DNA of 64,000 nucleotides, from contig CAXFZM010000052.1 of assembly GCA_964007475.1 (NCBI GenBank), positions 62,001-126,000 of the forward strand, given 5' to 3'. The notes below the pieces were generated by a model that worked only from the letters and a program-made list of their open reading frames with translations, was not told the origin of the DNA and did no database searches. How positions within the stretch are numbered: position 1 is the first letter of the stretch; each line of letters begins with the position of its first letter. Both the position numbers and the translations under genes were made by a program. Source of the DNA: Hybos culiciformis. Its lineage: Eukaryota > Arthropoda > Insecta > Diptera > Hybotidae. Shown here in pieces: positions 11,345 to 23,145 of this stretch.

Positions 11345-13262
11345 AACGAGAAGACTAAAAGATATATAGACAATGACATAATATTAATAGAGGAATCCCA
11401 TGCATACATACCAATTTCTCATTTGTTACTCACTTTTTTTTTCTATATTTGAGGAAATTATTCTTACCTCAATTTACCTCATTTTCTCAAATGTTTGTGA
11501 GTGAATAAGATAGAAATGAGGATTAAAAGACCAGTTCTCGAATATTTTTATGTCGTTCGTTTAATGAAAGGAACAACCCAATTCTGGAATTGATTCATTT
11601 CAAGAACTTTAAATTATTTTATTTAATTTTTTTTGTTAATGGATTAAACTTTATATGATGAACAATAAATATGTATTTCTGTTTGACTTACATTTCTGTA
11701 ACAAACAACAAAAGTATAATACTTCAAGTCAAATACTCTATGAAAATTCTTCTTAAAAATTAACTTAAAATAATTCTTAAAAATAAAATAAAAAAAATTC
11801 AAACATTTTTACTTTCCATTCGGAAGATGGACATTTTTATTTTTATTATTTCTTTAGGTCTACATAACTTAATGTCATAAAAATCAAAATAAAGGACAAA
11901 TGAATTTCATCGTATAACAATTCACTTTCATGTCAGCTTACTCCCTAATTAATTGGTGACATTTTTTTAAAACTACACAAAAATTTACGAACGCTGAACA
12001 AAGATATTTATCATAATATATTATATTATATTCTTTCAATTAAACTTTATATTTATCTACATCTATTGCTTACTATGTACATGCAAAAGACTTTTAAAAT
12101 GGTAGTGTATAGGGATCATGTCTAGCCTTAATAAATTTTTATGTAACTGGAGATAAAATTAAAAAGCAGGAACTACAATGTGTGATGTGAAAAAAAATTA
12201 TCCAAATTTGCCAAATATGATATAGAATAAAATAAAAAGAAGATATCAATCTACATTTTTATTTTAATGGAATTAATAAAAAAAAATATAATTTTTTATT
12301 TTTATTTAATATTAATGAAAGATGATACAATGAGTTTAGAGCAAGATCGGTTTAAAAGCTTAATTTGTTTAATAGCTTTGTTGTTATGTCTAGTTAACGT
12401 TATACCAATTTTCATTTTCTGGTTTATTAGAGCAACATATCCAAATAACATAATGTAACCAAATTATTACCAGCTGCTTGTAATTATTAAAATATCCTAT
12501 ATTAAAAAAAAATTAACCCTGTTCTATTTTTATCTGCCAAAACACAGGAGAACATTAACCGGAACTGGAATAGGGAAGTTGTGTCAAAAGTGAAACAATC
12601 TTAATAAATTCATAGAACAATTCAAAAAAGAATTTTAGGTCCTTATATTAACCTATATTAACCTATTTATACAAAGAACAAGATCTCATTAAAGTCACAA
12701 TAATAATAAGAAAAACAGTTTTTTTTTTAATTCCTTTTTTCCTAAAATGAAAAACTTGATTGATATTGAAAAATAAAAGTTTAAACATTCATAATGAAAT
12801 AATGAATAATTCAATTAAATAAATTTTGTATTTAAATAAAATAGTTTTCTTAATAAAAAAAAAATAATAATAATAATTATTCAAAGGTGAAAAAATTTAA
12901 CTGGTAAATTAAATTTTTATTTTATCAAATTATTTAAACAGGAAAAATCGTTTTCTTCTGTAATTAAATAAATATATATATATATATATGTACATAAAAG
13001 AAATTTTTTTTTCCTTAACATACATGATTCTCTAAAATTAATACAATTTTGTTTTCTTCTTCTTCTGTTCGGCACGTCTAAGTTACACAATTTTTCTATA
13101 ATAATAAATTTTTTTTTTTATTTCATTTTATTTTATTATTAATATTTTTTTTTTTTCTCTATTTTACAAATTAGAGAAAATTTTTAGACAGGATCTACAA
13201 CAGATACAATGGGCTTATAGATAAGGGTAAATATTAGGATGTGTGTAAGAAAATTATATAAA
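11345..13262. other. Longest stretch without recognised transposons
   Basis: AT-rich sequence with a TA microsatellite at 12971-12990 and several AATAAA motifs. No repeat ends or conserved gene were recognised. It may be single-copy intergenic or UTR sequence. The only candidate coding item is the short frame at 12315. Confidence 0.35.
12315..12458 (+). CDS. Possible 47-aa membrane peptide (weak)
   Basis: The frame starts ATG AAA GAT GAT. It has a charged N-terminus (MKDDTMSLEQDRFK), then one long hydrophobic segment (about residues 15-37, Leu/Ile/Val/Phe-rich with two Cys and a Trp), then a short polar tail. An in-frame ATG at 12267 would add 16 hydrophobic residues. I do not recognise the peptide. 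AT-rich DNA readily produces hydrophobic short frames, so chance is a serious alternative. No splice sites or neighbours support it. Confidence 0.15.
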   Translation: MKDDTMSLEQDRFKSLICLIALLLCLVNVIPIFIFWFIRATYPNNIM

Positions 13263-13267
13263 TGTTA

Positions 13268-13503
13268 TGTTTAATCGGATTAAATAAAAGGCTCGAGTGT
13301 TTCACAAGAACTGTTTTTTTATTGATTTTAATTACCCTTTTTATATTATAAATTTGCTTACTTCACATAACTTAAAATAAAAAATAATAAAAAGTAATTT
13401 GATACATTTAAAATTTCCTAAATTATTTAATTGACAAAATTAAAATTACCTAATAATAATAAAAATGTAAAGCTAATCAGAATTTTTACTATAAACCTAA
13501 ACA
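13268..13503 (-). repeat. 3' LTR of the BEL/Pao-like element
   Basis: Starts TGTTTAATCGG and ends CCTAAACA on the plus strand. It is 236 bp and differs from the other LTR by one substitution and a 6-bp indel near 13389. Confidence 0.9.
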
Positions 13504-13647
13504 TACTGCCGCCCTTGAAATATCAAATTTCAAATATGTTGAATTTAAAAATCTTTTGAACTTAATGGGGCTCTTTTAGCTGGTATAGGTGTATCATATG
13601 TATTTTTAGATGACGTAATTTTTACTTTATGAATTCTTGAGAAGCAA

Positions 13648-14570
13648 TTATATACAGATGATGCCTATAATTAATGATAAATATCCAATGGAAAATTGAT
13701 GTATGTCTGTTTCAATGGAAGGGAGATGTGGTGCCTTGGCTGTTGATAAGACTCTTAGTTTATTTTGTATATTTCTGATCTCTTCAATAGATGTTTGATA
13801 ATGTGCTGAAAATTCTTCTGGTTTGTGAAATTTGCTTATATTCAGGTTAGTTAAATTCGTGAATGGAACGAAGGCTGTTCTCAATTCTGTAGGAAATTGA
13901 TTATGCGATTGAATTAACATCGTATCTTGTTTGATTACGCAGTTTTTCTTAAATTCGAGAATGCCTGATTTCTCAATTTGCTGTTGGTAATTTTTTCGAT
14001 TACACACTATATTGATAACTGTTGCTTGGTCCATTGAAAATAACCAGTGGTTTGGAGTTTCTAATTGAAACCAAAATTTATACAGATGGGTGAATTTGAT
14101 GAAACATTCCATTGGATTCAAATTGTGCTGGAATAGATCAATTTCGCATTCACTAATGTTCATTTTTCGGTTGAAAATTGGTTGTTTTTGTGTACATAAA
14201 AAATGTCCATTATCTAGTATTTTACAGTGTGTAAAATCGTTATCTGACATGATGGAGAACAAATCTTTGTGTAGGTTTGACACGAAATAATTAGTGGATG
14301 GTACAATTGATGCAAAGGTGTTATTTATTAATGTTGGTACTCCAATCGGTTTGTAAATTTCGAATTCTTCTGTTGCCATTAATGGAACTGTGATTTTAAA
14401 TAGTGCATATTTTTCGGTAATTCTGGTTTGTACATTCATAAGAGAATATATTTTTAGAACTGCTTCTTCTGTTGTTTCTCCTGGAAGTTTTAAGTTTGCT
14501 GGTAGATGACTTCGGATGGTTTTAATTTCTGCTTTCAATTGATCAGGCGTAAGAAGTAAATGGTTTATTC
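13648..14570 (-). pseudogene. Env C-terminal part, out of frame with the N-terminal part
   Basis: This frame continues the envelope protein after a frameshift near 14640. The surface/transmembrane ectodomain has several cysteines (ISECEIDLF, NPMECFIKF, NIVCNRK, KKNCVI). Near the C-terminus a hydrophobic segment (FSIGYLSLIIGIICI) is probably the membrane anchor. The first in-frame Met codon of the segment is not a true start. Errantivirus, roo-like and baculovirus F proteins share this layout. Because one base is gained or lost upstream, this part cannot be made from the env start without recoding. Confidence 0.7.
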
Positions 14571-14588
14571 TTCCGTGATGTGCGTTTA

Positions 14589-15392
14589 CTATTGTGTCAA
14601 GTAATGCTGATTGAATTTCACGATAACTTCCAGTATCATTTCTGTGTGTATGACAGCTTCTAAAAACATATTCTTCTGAGCTAAATCCATCTCGACGGTG
14701 TAAATCTGGTTGGTTAGGTTTGATATGTATTGATTAACCTTCATAAATTGAGTTTGAATGTGTTCGTCCGTTTTTTTCATTATGTTGGTAGTGGACTCTA
14801 AAAGGGTCGTTTGGTTATTCAGAAGTTGATAGAGAAATTCGTCGTTGGATTTGACGTTTTCAATAGTTTTACTCATTTCCTTGGCATAGTCATCGTCAAG
14901 CAATCCAAACATCCATCTTAATCCGGATCCTACCACATTCACTTGTGACCTTTTCATCCTTTGACCACTACTGGTTTTGAGGATAGAATTTCCTTGGTCA
15001 ATTGATTGTAGCTGGTGGTATAATTCCAGTATTATTTTCTCGCAATTTGGTTGTCCTCCACAAACCTTATTTAGATGCTTTATATTGAGTTTTATTCCTT
15101 GAACTTCTTTCCAATAGGATGACATTTCCAGGTACACCAATAGCTTCCATTCATTAGTTATATAATTCAATTTGCCAAAATTTTCGAAGTATATTCCTGG
15201 TTCATTATTGAAGTATGTGATTTTAACTGGTTGTTCCTGCGCAAAAAGAGGAAGTATTAGTAGGAATACTGATAGTAAAAAGACAAAGGGTGGGTAGGTC
15301 CCACTTCGTGGTTTTTTGTGCCTTGCTGCATCCTCAGTAATGTCTGTGGCAGTATGACCATTCCAGTTTGAATTAATTGGCGCTACTCCCAT
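14589..15392 (-). pseudogene. Env N-terminal part: F-like fusion glycoprotein, frameshifted
   Basis: The frame begins with ATG at 15392 and has about 30 polar residues, then a signal-peptide-like stretch (VFLLSVFLLILPLFA, about residues 37-51). A furin-type site, RMKR, lies near residue 148. It is followed by a fusion-peptide region with GSGLRWMFGLLD, the hallmark of insect retroviral env and baculovirus F proteins, and then by heptad-like helical sequence. It stops at 14589 where the reading frame shifts. The role in an intact element would be membrane fusion. It overlaps the gag fragment by about 20 bases in another frame, which shows that this join is not the original gene order. Confidence 0.75.
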
Positions 15393-16080
15393 CAAATTTT
15401 GGTAGAGAAATTTTTGGTAGTCTGAAATTAGTATTTTGGTTAGTTGTTGGTTTTGGATTAATGTTCATAAATCGTCTTAATGCAATTACTATATTCTGCA
15501 TATCTTCTTGAACACTAATAAAATCGTTGATAGTGTAGTCTTCATGTTCATCTTCCACAAAGAGGGACCAAATTTGATGATCTCTTTCATAGATTTCATG
15601 AAATTTTTCTTCTACTATAATTAAAGCAGTTTCATAAAACCCTTGCTCTTGCTCAGTGTTCAATTTTTCATACATATTGTATAATGTTTTTTCAAATTGT
15701 TTTATCGACACTTTTTGTAACCTAAGGATTTTCTTACGTTCAGTTGCCACATTTTCTGTTTGTTCGTTGTCGTCGGTTTTTTGGCTTGTTGCTTTTAACC
15801 CTTCTTTTAGTTTTAGTTCATATGCATTTTTGAAGGCTTCTAATTTATTAAAAAAGTCTTCCTTCATATACAGATTTTCCTCATCTATGCCCATGTTCAG
15901 TATTTGTTCATGTCGTTCTGTTACATTGCTCCATAATTCGGTTAATTTTAAAAGTCGCTCATTGAAATATATAGGTTTTTCTTTTCTTGTTTGTGCGTCC
16001 TTTCCAAAATTTATTTTTGCTGTTTCGATTTTTTGCTTCGCTTCGATTTGCTCTGCAATAAAGTCTTCAAGTTCAGTCAT
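15373..16080 (-). CDS. Gag N-terminal fragment (235 aa)
   Basis: ATG at 16080; a mainly helical, Glu/Lys-rich coiled-coil-like protein ending with FRLPKISLPKFDGS. In BEL/Pao gag this motif leads into the capsid domain, which is missing because a stop follows within a few codons of the junction with env. The retained part would lack capsid, nucleocapsid and protease. The leader between ATG and LTR (16081-16338) contains several CAATTT / TTGGGC direct repeats and the primer-binding site. Confidence 0.65.
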   Translation of the reverse strand: MTELEDFIAEQIEAKQKIETAKINFGKDAQTRKEKPIYFNERLLKLTELWSNVTERHEQILNMGIDEENLYMKEDFFNKLEAFKNAYELKLKEGLKATSQKTDDNEQTENVATERKKILRLQKVSIKQFEKTLYNMYEKLNTEQEQGFYETALIIVEEKFHEIYERDHQIWSLFVEDEHEDYTINDFISVQEDMQNIVIALRRFMNINPKPTTNQNTNFRLPKISLPKFDGSSAN

Positions 16081-16338
16081 GGTTGCTAGATATTTGGTTC
16101 TTTAATAATTCAATTTACTGCTTAATGGCTTTTTGAATGCTATCACAAGATTAGTAATTGGGCACAACCAATTTCCTACTTGCTGCGCCTTTCAATTCGG
16201 CGAAATCAATTTGGTTACTCAAGATTACTTGAGTGGTTTATTCAAAGAAGGTGCTAGTAATTTCGGCAAGACCAATTTCCTAGCGTGCTTGTTCGTTTAA
16301 ATTGGGCAAAAACCAATTCAAATGAGGGGTCACCACTA

Positions 16339-16580
16339 TGTTTAATCGGATTAAATAAAAGGCTCGAGTGTTTCACAAGAACTGTTTTTTTATTGATTTT
16401 AATTACCCTTTTTATATTATAAATTTGCTTACTTCACATAACTTAAAATAAAAAATAATTTCATTTAAAAGTAATTTGATACATTTAAAATTTCCTAAAT
16501 TATTTAATTGACAAAATTAAAATTACCTAATAATAATAAAAATGTAAAGCTAATTAGAATTTTTACTATAAACCTAAACA
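16339..16580 (-). repeat. 5' LTR of the BEL/Pao-like element
   Basis: 242 bp, same ends as the 3' LTR. The minus-strand sequence just after it reads TAG then TGGTGACCCC, a plausible primer-binding site. Confidence 0.9.
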
Positions 16581-16585
16581 TGTTA

Positions 16586-18440
16586 TATATGACTGGAAGG
16601 GATTAAGCATAATAATCTTAAATGGGACAAAAAATTAGATTAAAAGTAAGGAAGAACAAATTTTTTTATTGAGAGTAGTAAAAAATTCAGGACTTTATAT
16701 TTATACCTAATATTAATCTACTAACAATACTATTAACAATACTACTTATATAGGTTCAATACAATACTATTGTTACAATTTATTCATTGAAGCAGTAATA
16801 TCAAAACTACAATATTCACCATTGGACTTGCAATTAAAATATTATGATTGATCAAAATGCCCTTTAACAGAAATTATAAACAATTAAGATTTTAATAAAT
16901 AAATTCTATTAGTGCTGAATAAAATAATAGAATAATTAATATATAGTTACAAAAGAGTAATTTTCAAATTTATTTAATAGATATAGTTTCACCATTATGT
17001 TTAGGTTTTTGTTAATGATAAATTTAATGACATTTAGATAGTCTTTATATATCCCAAAATAACCTATACATAATATATTGATTAAGTGTAATTTTGACAC
17101 CATTATTGTCTCAGTTAAGTATTTAGATAAAAAAAAATAGAAAAAATAGAAATAAACAATTTTATACATATATGTATATTGTATTTATTTACTTAGGTAC
17201 GCATTAAAAGAAAACATTTCACCTGAAAGATATATGTCGAAGAAATTTTATATGTGGGTTAATATGTATTACGGTTTTTACAACTTAATAAAAAAAAAAG
17301 GTCAGCACCACAATTTTAACATGATATCCTTTTTTTTATCTCTTTTTATATAATATATGCCGCTGTAATCACTTTAAAAATATTTGATATTCTTTTAACT
17401 TTAACTATATTCTTATGTGATTATATGATTATGACTGTGACTATTTTTTGCTTTTCTGGGAAGCATAAATCATAGTTAAATAATAATTTTGGTTTATATA
17501 AGCTTTTTCTTTTACAAAAAAACTTTGACTTTAGGGGGTTAATATTATAAAATGTTATACAATACTATTATAATTAGATTATTTTCTATTAAAATGAAAA
17601 AAACATATGGATATGAAATACGATATATGAATATTGTATTATTCTTGATTTAAGCAAATAGTACACAAAAAAGGAATATAAAGATAGAACGAAAAAAAAA
17701 AAGAAGAAAATATCTGATAAAAATTTTATATTTTTAGGAAAATATTTATTTTCTATTATGGTTAATTTAACATCCTTTTGGTTATGATGTCGCCAATTTA
17801 GTTCTTTTTTTTTAAAGGAAATTTCTAAAAATATCAACCGGATTTTTTAATTGAAGCCACATTAAGTAAAGAAGAATATAAATCTTTTTTTTTTTGTAAT
17901 ATCATTTTAATTTGTTGTACGAAAATTGAATGGAAAATAATTTTATTCGACGATAAAATTGTGCAAATTTTTTTTTTAAACAAAAAGGAAAATCTTGCTA
18001 AATATCAAAATTTTATTAAATTCAATAATTAAAAAAGAAATGAAATATGTTTCGTCTCCTCGAGGTAGATAAAAAGCTCCTAAGTGAGTGCCAAAAATCC
18101 CAAACTTATTATAAAAATATATTAATAAATTTTTTTTACGCGCTTTGTAATTTTCTTTCAAAAAATAGAATATGCTCATAAATTCTAACATCCTAATACT
18201 TATTATAATAATAATCAGTTGGTGGTATAACTTAACACCACTAACTGCTCTTCAAGGCAATAAATAAATACCATCACTCTCATATACATGTACGAAGCAT
18301 ATAATGGAAAATTACGATAAAATTTAAAAATGCATGTTATTAATTTTATTATTATTATTTTTTTTTTTTTTTCATTAAAAACGTGTGCTTTCGATGACAA
18401 TGCACTGATACCCTTCTTTTACTGAATGTTTTTTTTAAAT
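16586..18440. other. AT-rich interval, no gene recognised
   Basis: Short hydrophobic frames on the minus strand (16936-17169, 17589-17837) look like chance frames in AT-rich DNA. No repeat ends were paired. Confidence 0.4.
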
Positions 18441-18451
18441 AAAAATTTCAA

Positions 18452-18570
18452 ACGGTCATTTTGAACGACTGTTGAGTTCTAGCAGCACACCAACTGATGC
18501 CCTTCCCTGAAGACTATAAAAAAAAATTCAAGAATGAATGGGTCATTCTGAACGACTTTCGAGTTCTAGA
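18452..18570 (+). repeat. Direct repeat of a 29-bp sequence
   Basis: GGTCATTTTGAACGACTGTT at 18455 and GGTCATTCTGAACGACTTTC at 18541, each followed by GAGTTCTAG, are about 85 bp apart. Origin unknown. Confidence 0.5.
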
Positions 18571-18721
18571 CCTCTATCAAAATCGCAAAAATAGTTAGGG
18601 CCTATAAAAAACGTAGTGCTATTTATGTTCTAATTGGATGCTCTACTACGGATTTTGTTGCTCGAACTAGCCCCCCCATTGTGAAAAATATATATAGTTT
18701 TCAAATCCAAAAAATCAATAC

Positions 18722-18900
18722 ATCAGAATTTGTTGCTTTTTTGTTGCTCTAAAATAGTCAGAACACATTTTGAAAATATAACGTTGTTTGGAAAATACTT
18801 TATACAAATACTTAACAAATTGCACTACGTATTAAGCAATGCTATATTTCCAAAATGTTTTACGGTAATTTAAAGCAACAAAATAGCAACAAATTCTGGC
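18722..18900. mobile_element. Foldback MITE with ~75-bp imperfect arms
   Basis: The left end, CAGAATTTGTTGCTTTTTTG, and right end, read inverted, CAGAATTTGTTGCTATTTTG pair, and the homology continues inward. No clear target duplication was found, so superfamily is open. Confidence 0.5.
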
Positions 18901-19231
18901 ATAAAAGTTTTTCCGATTTGATCACTATATATTTTTTTAAGCATATACTGAAAAAGCAATAATGAACGCCCCGGTTGAAAATTCAATTGAACTTTAATTT
19001 AGTGCTAGTGTAAAAAAATTTTCTAAATTTGAAGTTCAAATTTAGCAAATGCGATTGGTCAATTTGGATTAATTGGAAACGAAAGCTCTATTTGAATTGA
19101 TTGAAAATCTAAATTACTTATATATACGCAAAGGAACTACGTTCCTATCTGGTGTCCTATGATAGCTCTTGTGTTTTATTTTGTATAAAAACCGGTTTAA
19201 AACCGGTTTTTTTTAAAATTAAAAGATTATA

Positions 19232-19605
19232 ACTTGTTCGCCCTTCAACATTTATCCGGATAAATAAGTGGAAATTTCCACTTTCTGGAACTACGGTTCG
19301 CACTTTAGAAGTGGAAAAAATTTGACGGTTCTAGAAAAAATATAAATAAATTTATTTTTTTTGTTATGAATTTTCAAAAATCTGAAGCTCATAAATAATT
19401 TTAGAATTAAATTTCACTTTTTTTGATATTTTGACACAAACGGTGCCAACCGTACCAAATATATCAAAAAGTAGCTAAAAGGAACTAGCTAAGTGGAAAA
19501 ATAACTGGAAATTAAAATATCCGGAAAAAGTTTTTGTATGATAATATCCACAAGGTTTCCGGTAAAATCGAAATATCCGGAAAAATATTGAAGTGCAAAC
19601 AAGGT
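19232..19605. mobile_element. 374-bp MITE flanked by ATTATA
   Basis: The ends are inverted: ACTTGTTCGCCCTTCAACAT and ACCTTGTTTGCACTTCAATA, both continuing into TCCGGATA. The flanks are identical: ATTATA at 19226-19231 and 19606-19611. A 6-bp duplication does not fit the common superfamilies, and part of it may be chance in AT-rich DNA. Confidence 0.6.
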
Positions 19606-19637
19606 ATTATATTAAAACAAAAAATGTTCTCATTTAC

Positions 19638-20156
19638 AGCTTCGCTACACGTCAGGTTACAAACATTGAATTCCACGTTTTGCAGAAAAAAATAGGTCGT
19701 TCTGTGTTTGGTACTTGGTTTGCCATATAATTTTTTTTTGTTTTTTCATGGTTTCAAAGTAGGTTCGACACAAACCTAGAAATTTTACTACATAGTTTTA
19801 TTGCATTTAAAAAAAAGCTATAACCTGTCAATTTGTAGAAAATTTACAGAAAAAATCAAACTTTAAAATGCTTTAATATAAAAAAAATAATAATAAATTG
19901 TCGATTGTCAAAAAAATAAAAAATAAAAATATTAAAAAAAAAAAAAAATTGAATATTATTTTTAATTTCCATTTTTTCTTTAAATAAAAAAAAATTAAAT
20001 TTTTTTTTTGAATCACAAAATTAAAACTTTATTTTACAAACAAATTTTATTTTTAAATTTCAAACCAAACCATCTTTTATATGTGTGTCACCCCATTCGC
20101 CAACCTATTTTCAAACCATGAAATTCATGGTTTGTAACCCGACGTGTAGCGAAGCT
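19638..20156. mobile_element. 519-bp MITE with AGCTTCGCTACACGTC ends
   Basis: The terminal inverted repeat AGCTTCGCTACACGTC is perfect for 16 bp and continues as (A/G)GGTTACAAAC. A second inverted pair lies inside (TTTCATGGTTTCAAAGTAGG and its partner near 20110). The flanks TTTAC / ATTAC are suggestive but not a clean duplication. Confidence 0.6.
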
Positions 20157-20459
20157 ATTACTTTGATATTTTAAATAATAAATAATTCAGTCAAAAAAAA
20201 AAAAATAATAATAATAAAAAAAGTACGAAAAATATTATAATAATTAAATATGGAGTTAACTGACTCCTCGTATAATTCTTGGTAGAATTTAAACATATTA
20301 AGTAAAAAAAGGAAAATTAATTAAAACAAAATTTTATTTTATTTTTTATTTTTAATCCTTTTAATAGGTTATTTTTATTTTTATTTAATTTTAGTTCTAC
20401 TAATATACATATAAAGTTTATTAAATTTTCGCCTACTAGTTTCGAGGTTTTACCTCATC

Positions 20460-20500
20460 GTTTCGAGGTTTTACCTCAGTAGCAAATGCCCAGTCGATGA
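20460..20500 (+). repeat. Two tandem copies of TTTCGAGGTTTTACCTCA
   Basis: Each copy holds the short inverted pair GAGGT/ACCTC. No larger structure seen. Confidence 0.5.
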
Positions 20501-20962
20501 GGACAAAATTTCTTCATTCATTGATTTTTTAGGCCTTTTTTCTAAAATTTTAACAGTTAGTTTAATAATGGATGCTTTTGGAACTTTCCAGAAAAAATCT
20601 GCTCTTGAATTTTTTTCGGCTTCCACCACCTGGTACACTCAAAGAATTCTGTCTGTTTTTTGAACAAAAATATTTGTTACTTTTACAGATAAATCTTTTC
20701 GAAAGGGGCCAATAGGGCTGTCTGTTGATTGCATCTGTAACTTTTGTCTGTAGAAATAAATTTTCAAAATAATAGAAAAAAAAAATTAATTTATTTTTTT
20801 TTTATTTTTATTAATATTTTTATTTCTAGTATTTATTTTTTATTTTTATTTATTTTTTATTTTTTAATTTTTAATTTTTTTTTTTTTTAATTTCTTTTTA
20901 TTTTATTTATTTATTTTTTTTTTTAATTTTTTTTTTTTAATAATTTCGATTTTAATTTTTTA

Positions 20963-21032
20963 TGCCTTGTTCGGGATTCGAACCTCGACCTACAGCATTG
21001 CAATCAAACACTCTACCACTCAGCTATAGTCT
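20963..21032 (-). mobile_element. tRNA-like SINE head (tRNA-Cys type)
   Basis: The minus strand has TAGCTGAGTGGTAGAGT (A box), an anticodon-loop-like TTGATTGCAATG and a perfect B box, GGTTCGAATCC, followed by a short body and a long A-rich tract. The layout resembles tRNA-Cys(GCA), but the anticodon and acceptor stems pair poorly. More likely a SINE or tRNA pseudogene than a working tRNA. Confidence 0.5.
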
Positions 21033-21509
21033 TAAAATTATGGATGTGTGCAAAATAGAAAATATAAATTATGTATACTGGTGGCTTTATAAACAAATAA
21101 AAACCTTGCATCGTAAATAAAAATACAAAAATAGTTTCAAAACCTTACATCGTTGTAACCGAAAATCTATTTTTCGATTTTCAACAAAATTATTTGTAAA
21201 ACGTACTAACTAATTTTTTGAATTTGTTAATTATCAGTCAAACAGTGTAAAGGTTAATTCAACAGATGTTTACAACAAACCATGTAATTCTACAGAGCCT
21301 TCTTTTATTTTAACTAAACATTATGTTGGAGTAGGCATTTTTACATTTAAATTTGTTAGTTGCAACAGATACAGACAAAAGAACCATCAACAGACAAAAA
21401 TCTTTTGAGAATTACGGACATAATTTTTTGGGTGTAGTTGTTGTGGAGGTACTGAGCTAGATAAATCGGTTCTTCTTTCATTAATTCAATCTTTTTTCAT
21501 TAATTCTTA

Positions 21510-21880
21510 TTAACGCTCTAGTTTAATATCAAGTGCTAGCTGGCCACTACTTTTGTCCAAATGTGAGAGTATAAAATTGAAGGTCGCATCGGCAATCAGA
21601 AGGCTTGCGTCTCGACGACAAAGTGTTTCGACTCCAAATTTTGCGGATAAAAGGACAACAATAGTTTCTGATATAAGTTTTAATTCAACATCGGAAAAAG
21701 AATGGTATGATTTTTGAACGCATGTTCGTAATTCATAAAATCTCTCCAACATGAGAAGCAAGCTGTGTCTTGGAGCCTAAAACTAATTTTTTTTCTTTTC
21801 CAAATTCTAGGACTGTATATTTTTGAAGAATATCGTCGTTTTTTACTGGTGATATTTGAAAAATGTTTACAACTTTCCAT
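21510..21880 (-). pseudogene. hAT transposase middle fragment, frameshifted
   Basis: Two overlapping frames (21880-21680 and 21761-21510) carry one protein interrupted by a frameshift near 21760. The recognisable part reads ERFYELR ... FSDVELKLI ... AKFGVETLCRRDASLLIADATFNFIL. I recognise this as the region of insect hAT transposases between the catalytic blocks, where a 'CRRDA.L..AD.T..F' pattern recurs. N-terminal BED and C-terminal dimerisation domains are absent. It is unlikely to be functional. Its relation to the BED fragment at 2.9 kb is unknown. Confidence 0.55.
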
Positions 21881-22718
21881 ATCTTATTTATAAGGGGTAA
21901 TAATTTTTTATGATTAAGTTATTATTCATTATCTTTCTTATCTAATATTATTGAGAACTTCCAGCTGTTTTCGAAAATTAAATTATTAAATAAAACAAAT
22001 CATATGATTTTTGTTATTATTTTATATTTTATTTTCATTCAATTTCTTGCAATATTTCGGTGTATATATCTACCACCATTATCAAGCCTATTTAAAAAAC
22101 ACTAAAACTAGACATTGCAAAACTAATATAGGAAATATATTAATTTTCAACTTACTATCATTTTTTCAAAAATTACTATTACAAAATACGTTAAAAATAA
22201 AATCTAAACATTAAAAGCATTTTAAATAAATAAATTAAACTACATAATTTGTGAAAAAACAATTAAAATACACAAAATTAATAAATTAAATAAATAAAGG
22301 ACTGCACTCGTTAAACATTTTATTACAACTGATTAAACAAATTGAAAAAATCAAAACAATTGGCTTTGGAGGTTTTAATTACTCTTTCAAATTCCTCCTT
22401 TTACATATTTATAAATATGTATTGCAAAATAATGTAATGTATATATTTTGTATACTTCACATATGAAAACGCCAAAGAATCCGTCCACAAAAATACTAAG
22501 ATGACATAAAGGCAATATATTTTATGTGGCTTCAGATTAAGTATCCTACTGCATTTTTGTCAGTTTTTAGAAAAGAATAAAAATTAAAAATATAATAGTG
22601 TAACCGTAACCGGAACGAAAAAAAAAATACTAAACCGAAACGTAACCTAAATACAAAAAAATTTTAGGAACGAAACCATAACCGAACTGAAATAAATATC
22701 GGTTCAATTCTCTGATTA

Positions 22719-22901
22719 GAGTACGATTCAAATCACTTGACCAATCCGTTATGCAGAGCTTTCCCTTTCCATTACAAAATTCCATACGAAATTTAGGGGA
22801 AATTATTTAAGAAAAAAGCTCATGTAAATTTTGTATGAAAATTTGTAATGGAAAGGGAAATCTTTGCATAACGGATTGGTCAAGTGATTTGAATCGTACT
22901 C
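22719..22901. mobile_element. 183-bp TA-flanked near-perfect hairpin MITE
   Basis: Arms of about 70 bp (starting GAGTACGATTCAAATCACTT) are inverted copies with only a few mismatches, separated by about 40 bp. TA flanks lie at 22717-22718 and 22902-22903. If transcribed, the RNA would form one long hairpin. Confidence 0.8.
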
Positions 22902-23145
22902 TACATTTGTTGATATTTTATAATCATGTAGTTTATTTTTAATAATGTACTACTTTATTTTTTAATTTGTTTCAAACAATTTTTTGTTTCAAAAAAATAT
23001 TATTTCAACATCAACAAAAAATAGAAGATAATTCAAATTTCACTGACATTTGGTGAAAATAAACCATAAAACATAACTTCAATTCGGGGATATACACAAT
23101 CACTCAAATTAAAATAAGGAAAACGAAAAAACAGAACAATCGGCT

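Larger units (their letters stand above)
13268..16580 (-). mobile_element. BEL/Pao-like element with gag fragment and env, pol missing
   Basis: Two near-identical LTRs bound a 3.3-kb unit flanked by TGTTA at 13263-13267 and 16581-16585, a 5-bp target duplication typical of BEL/Pao. The gag fragment has LPKISLPKFDGS, the motif before the capsid region in BEL/Pao gag. The env is of the insect retroviral / baculovirus-F type. Protease, RT, RNase H and integrase are absent. A purine-rich tract, AAGGGCGGC, sits just inside the 3' LTR. High LTR identity indicates a recent insertion despite lacking pol, so enzymes were supplied in trans. Confidence 0.8.
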
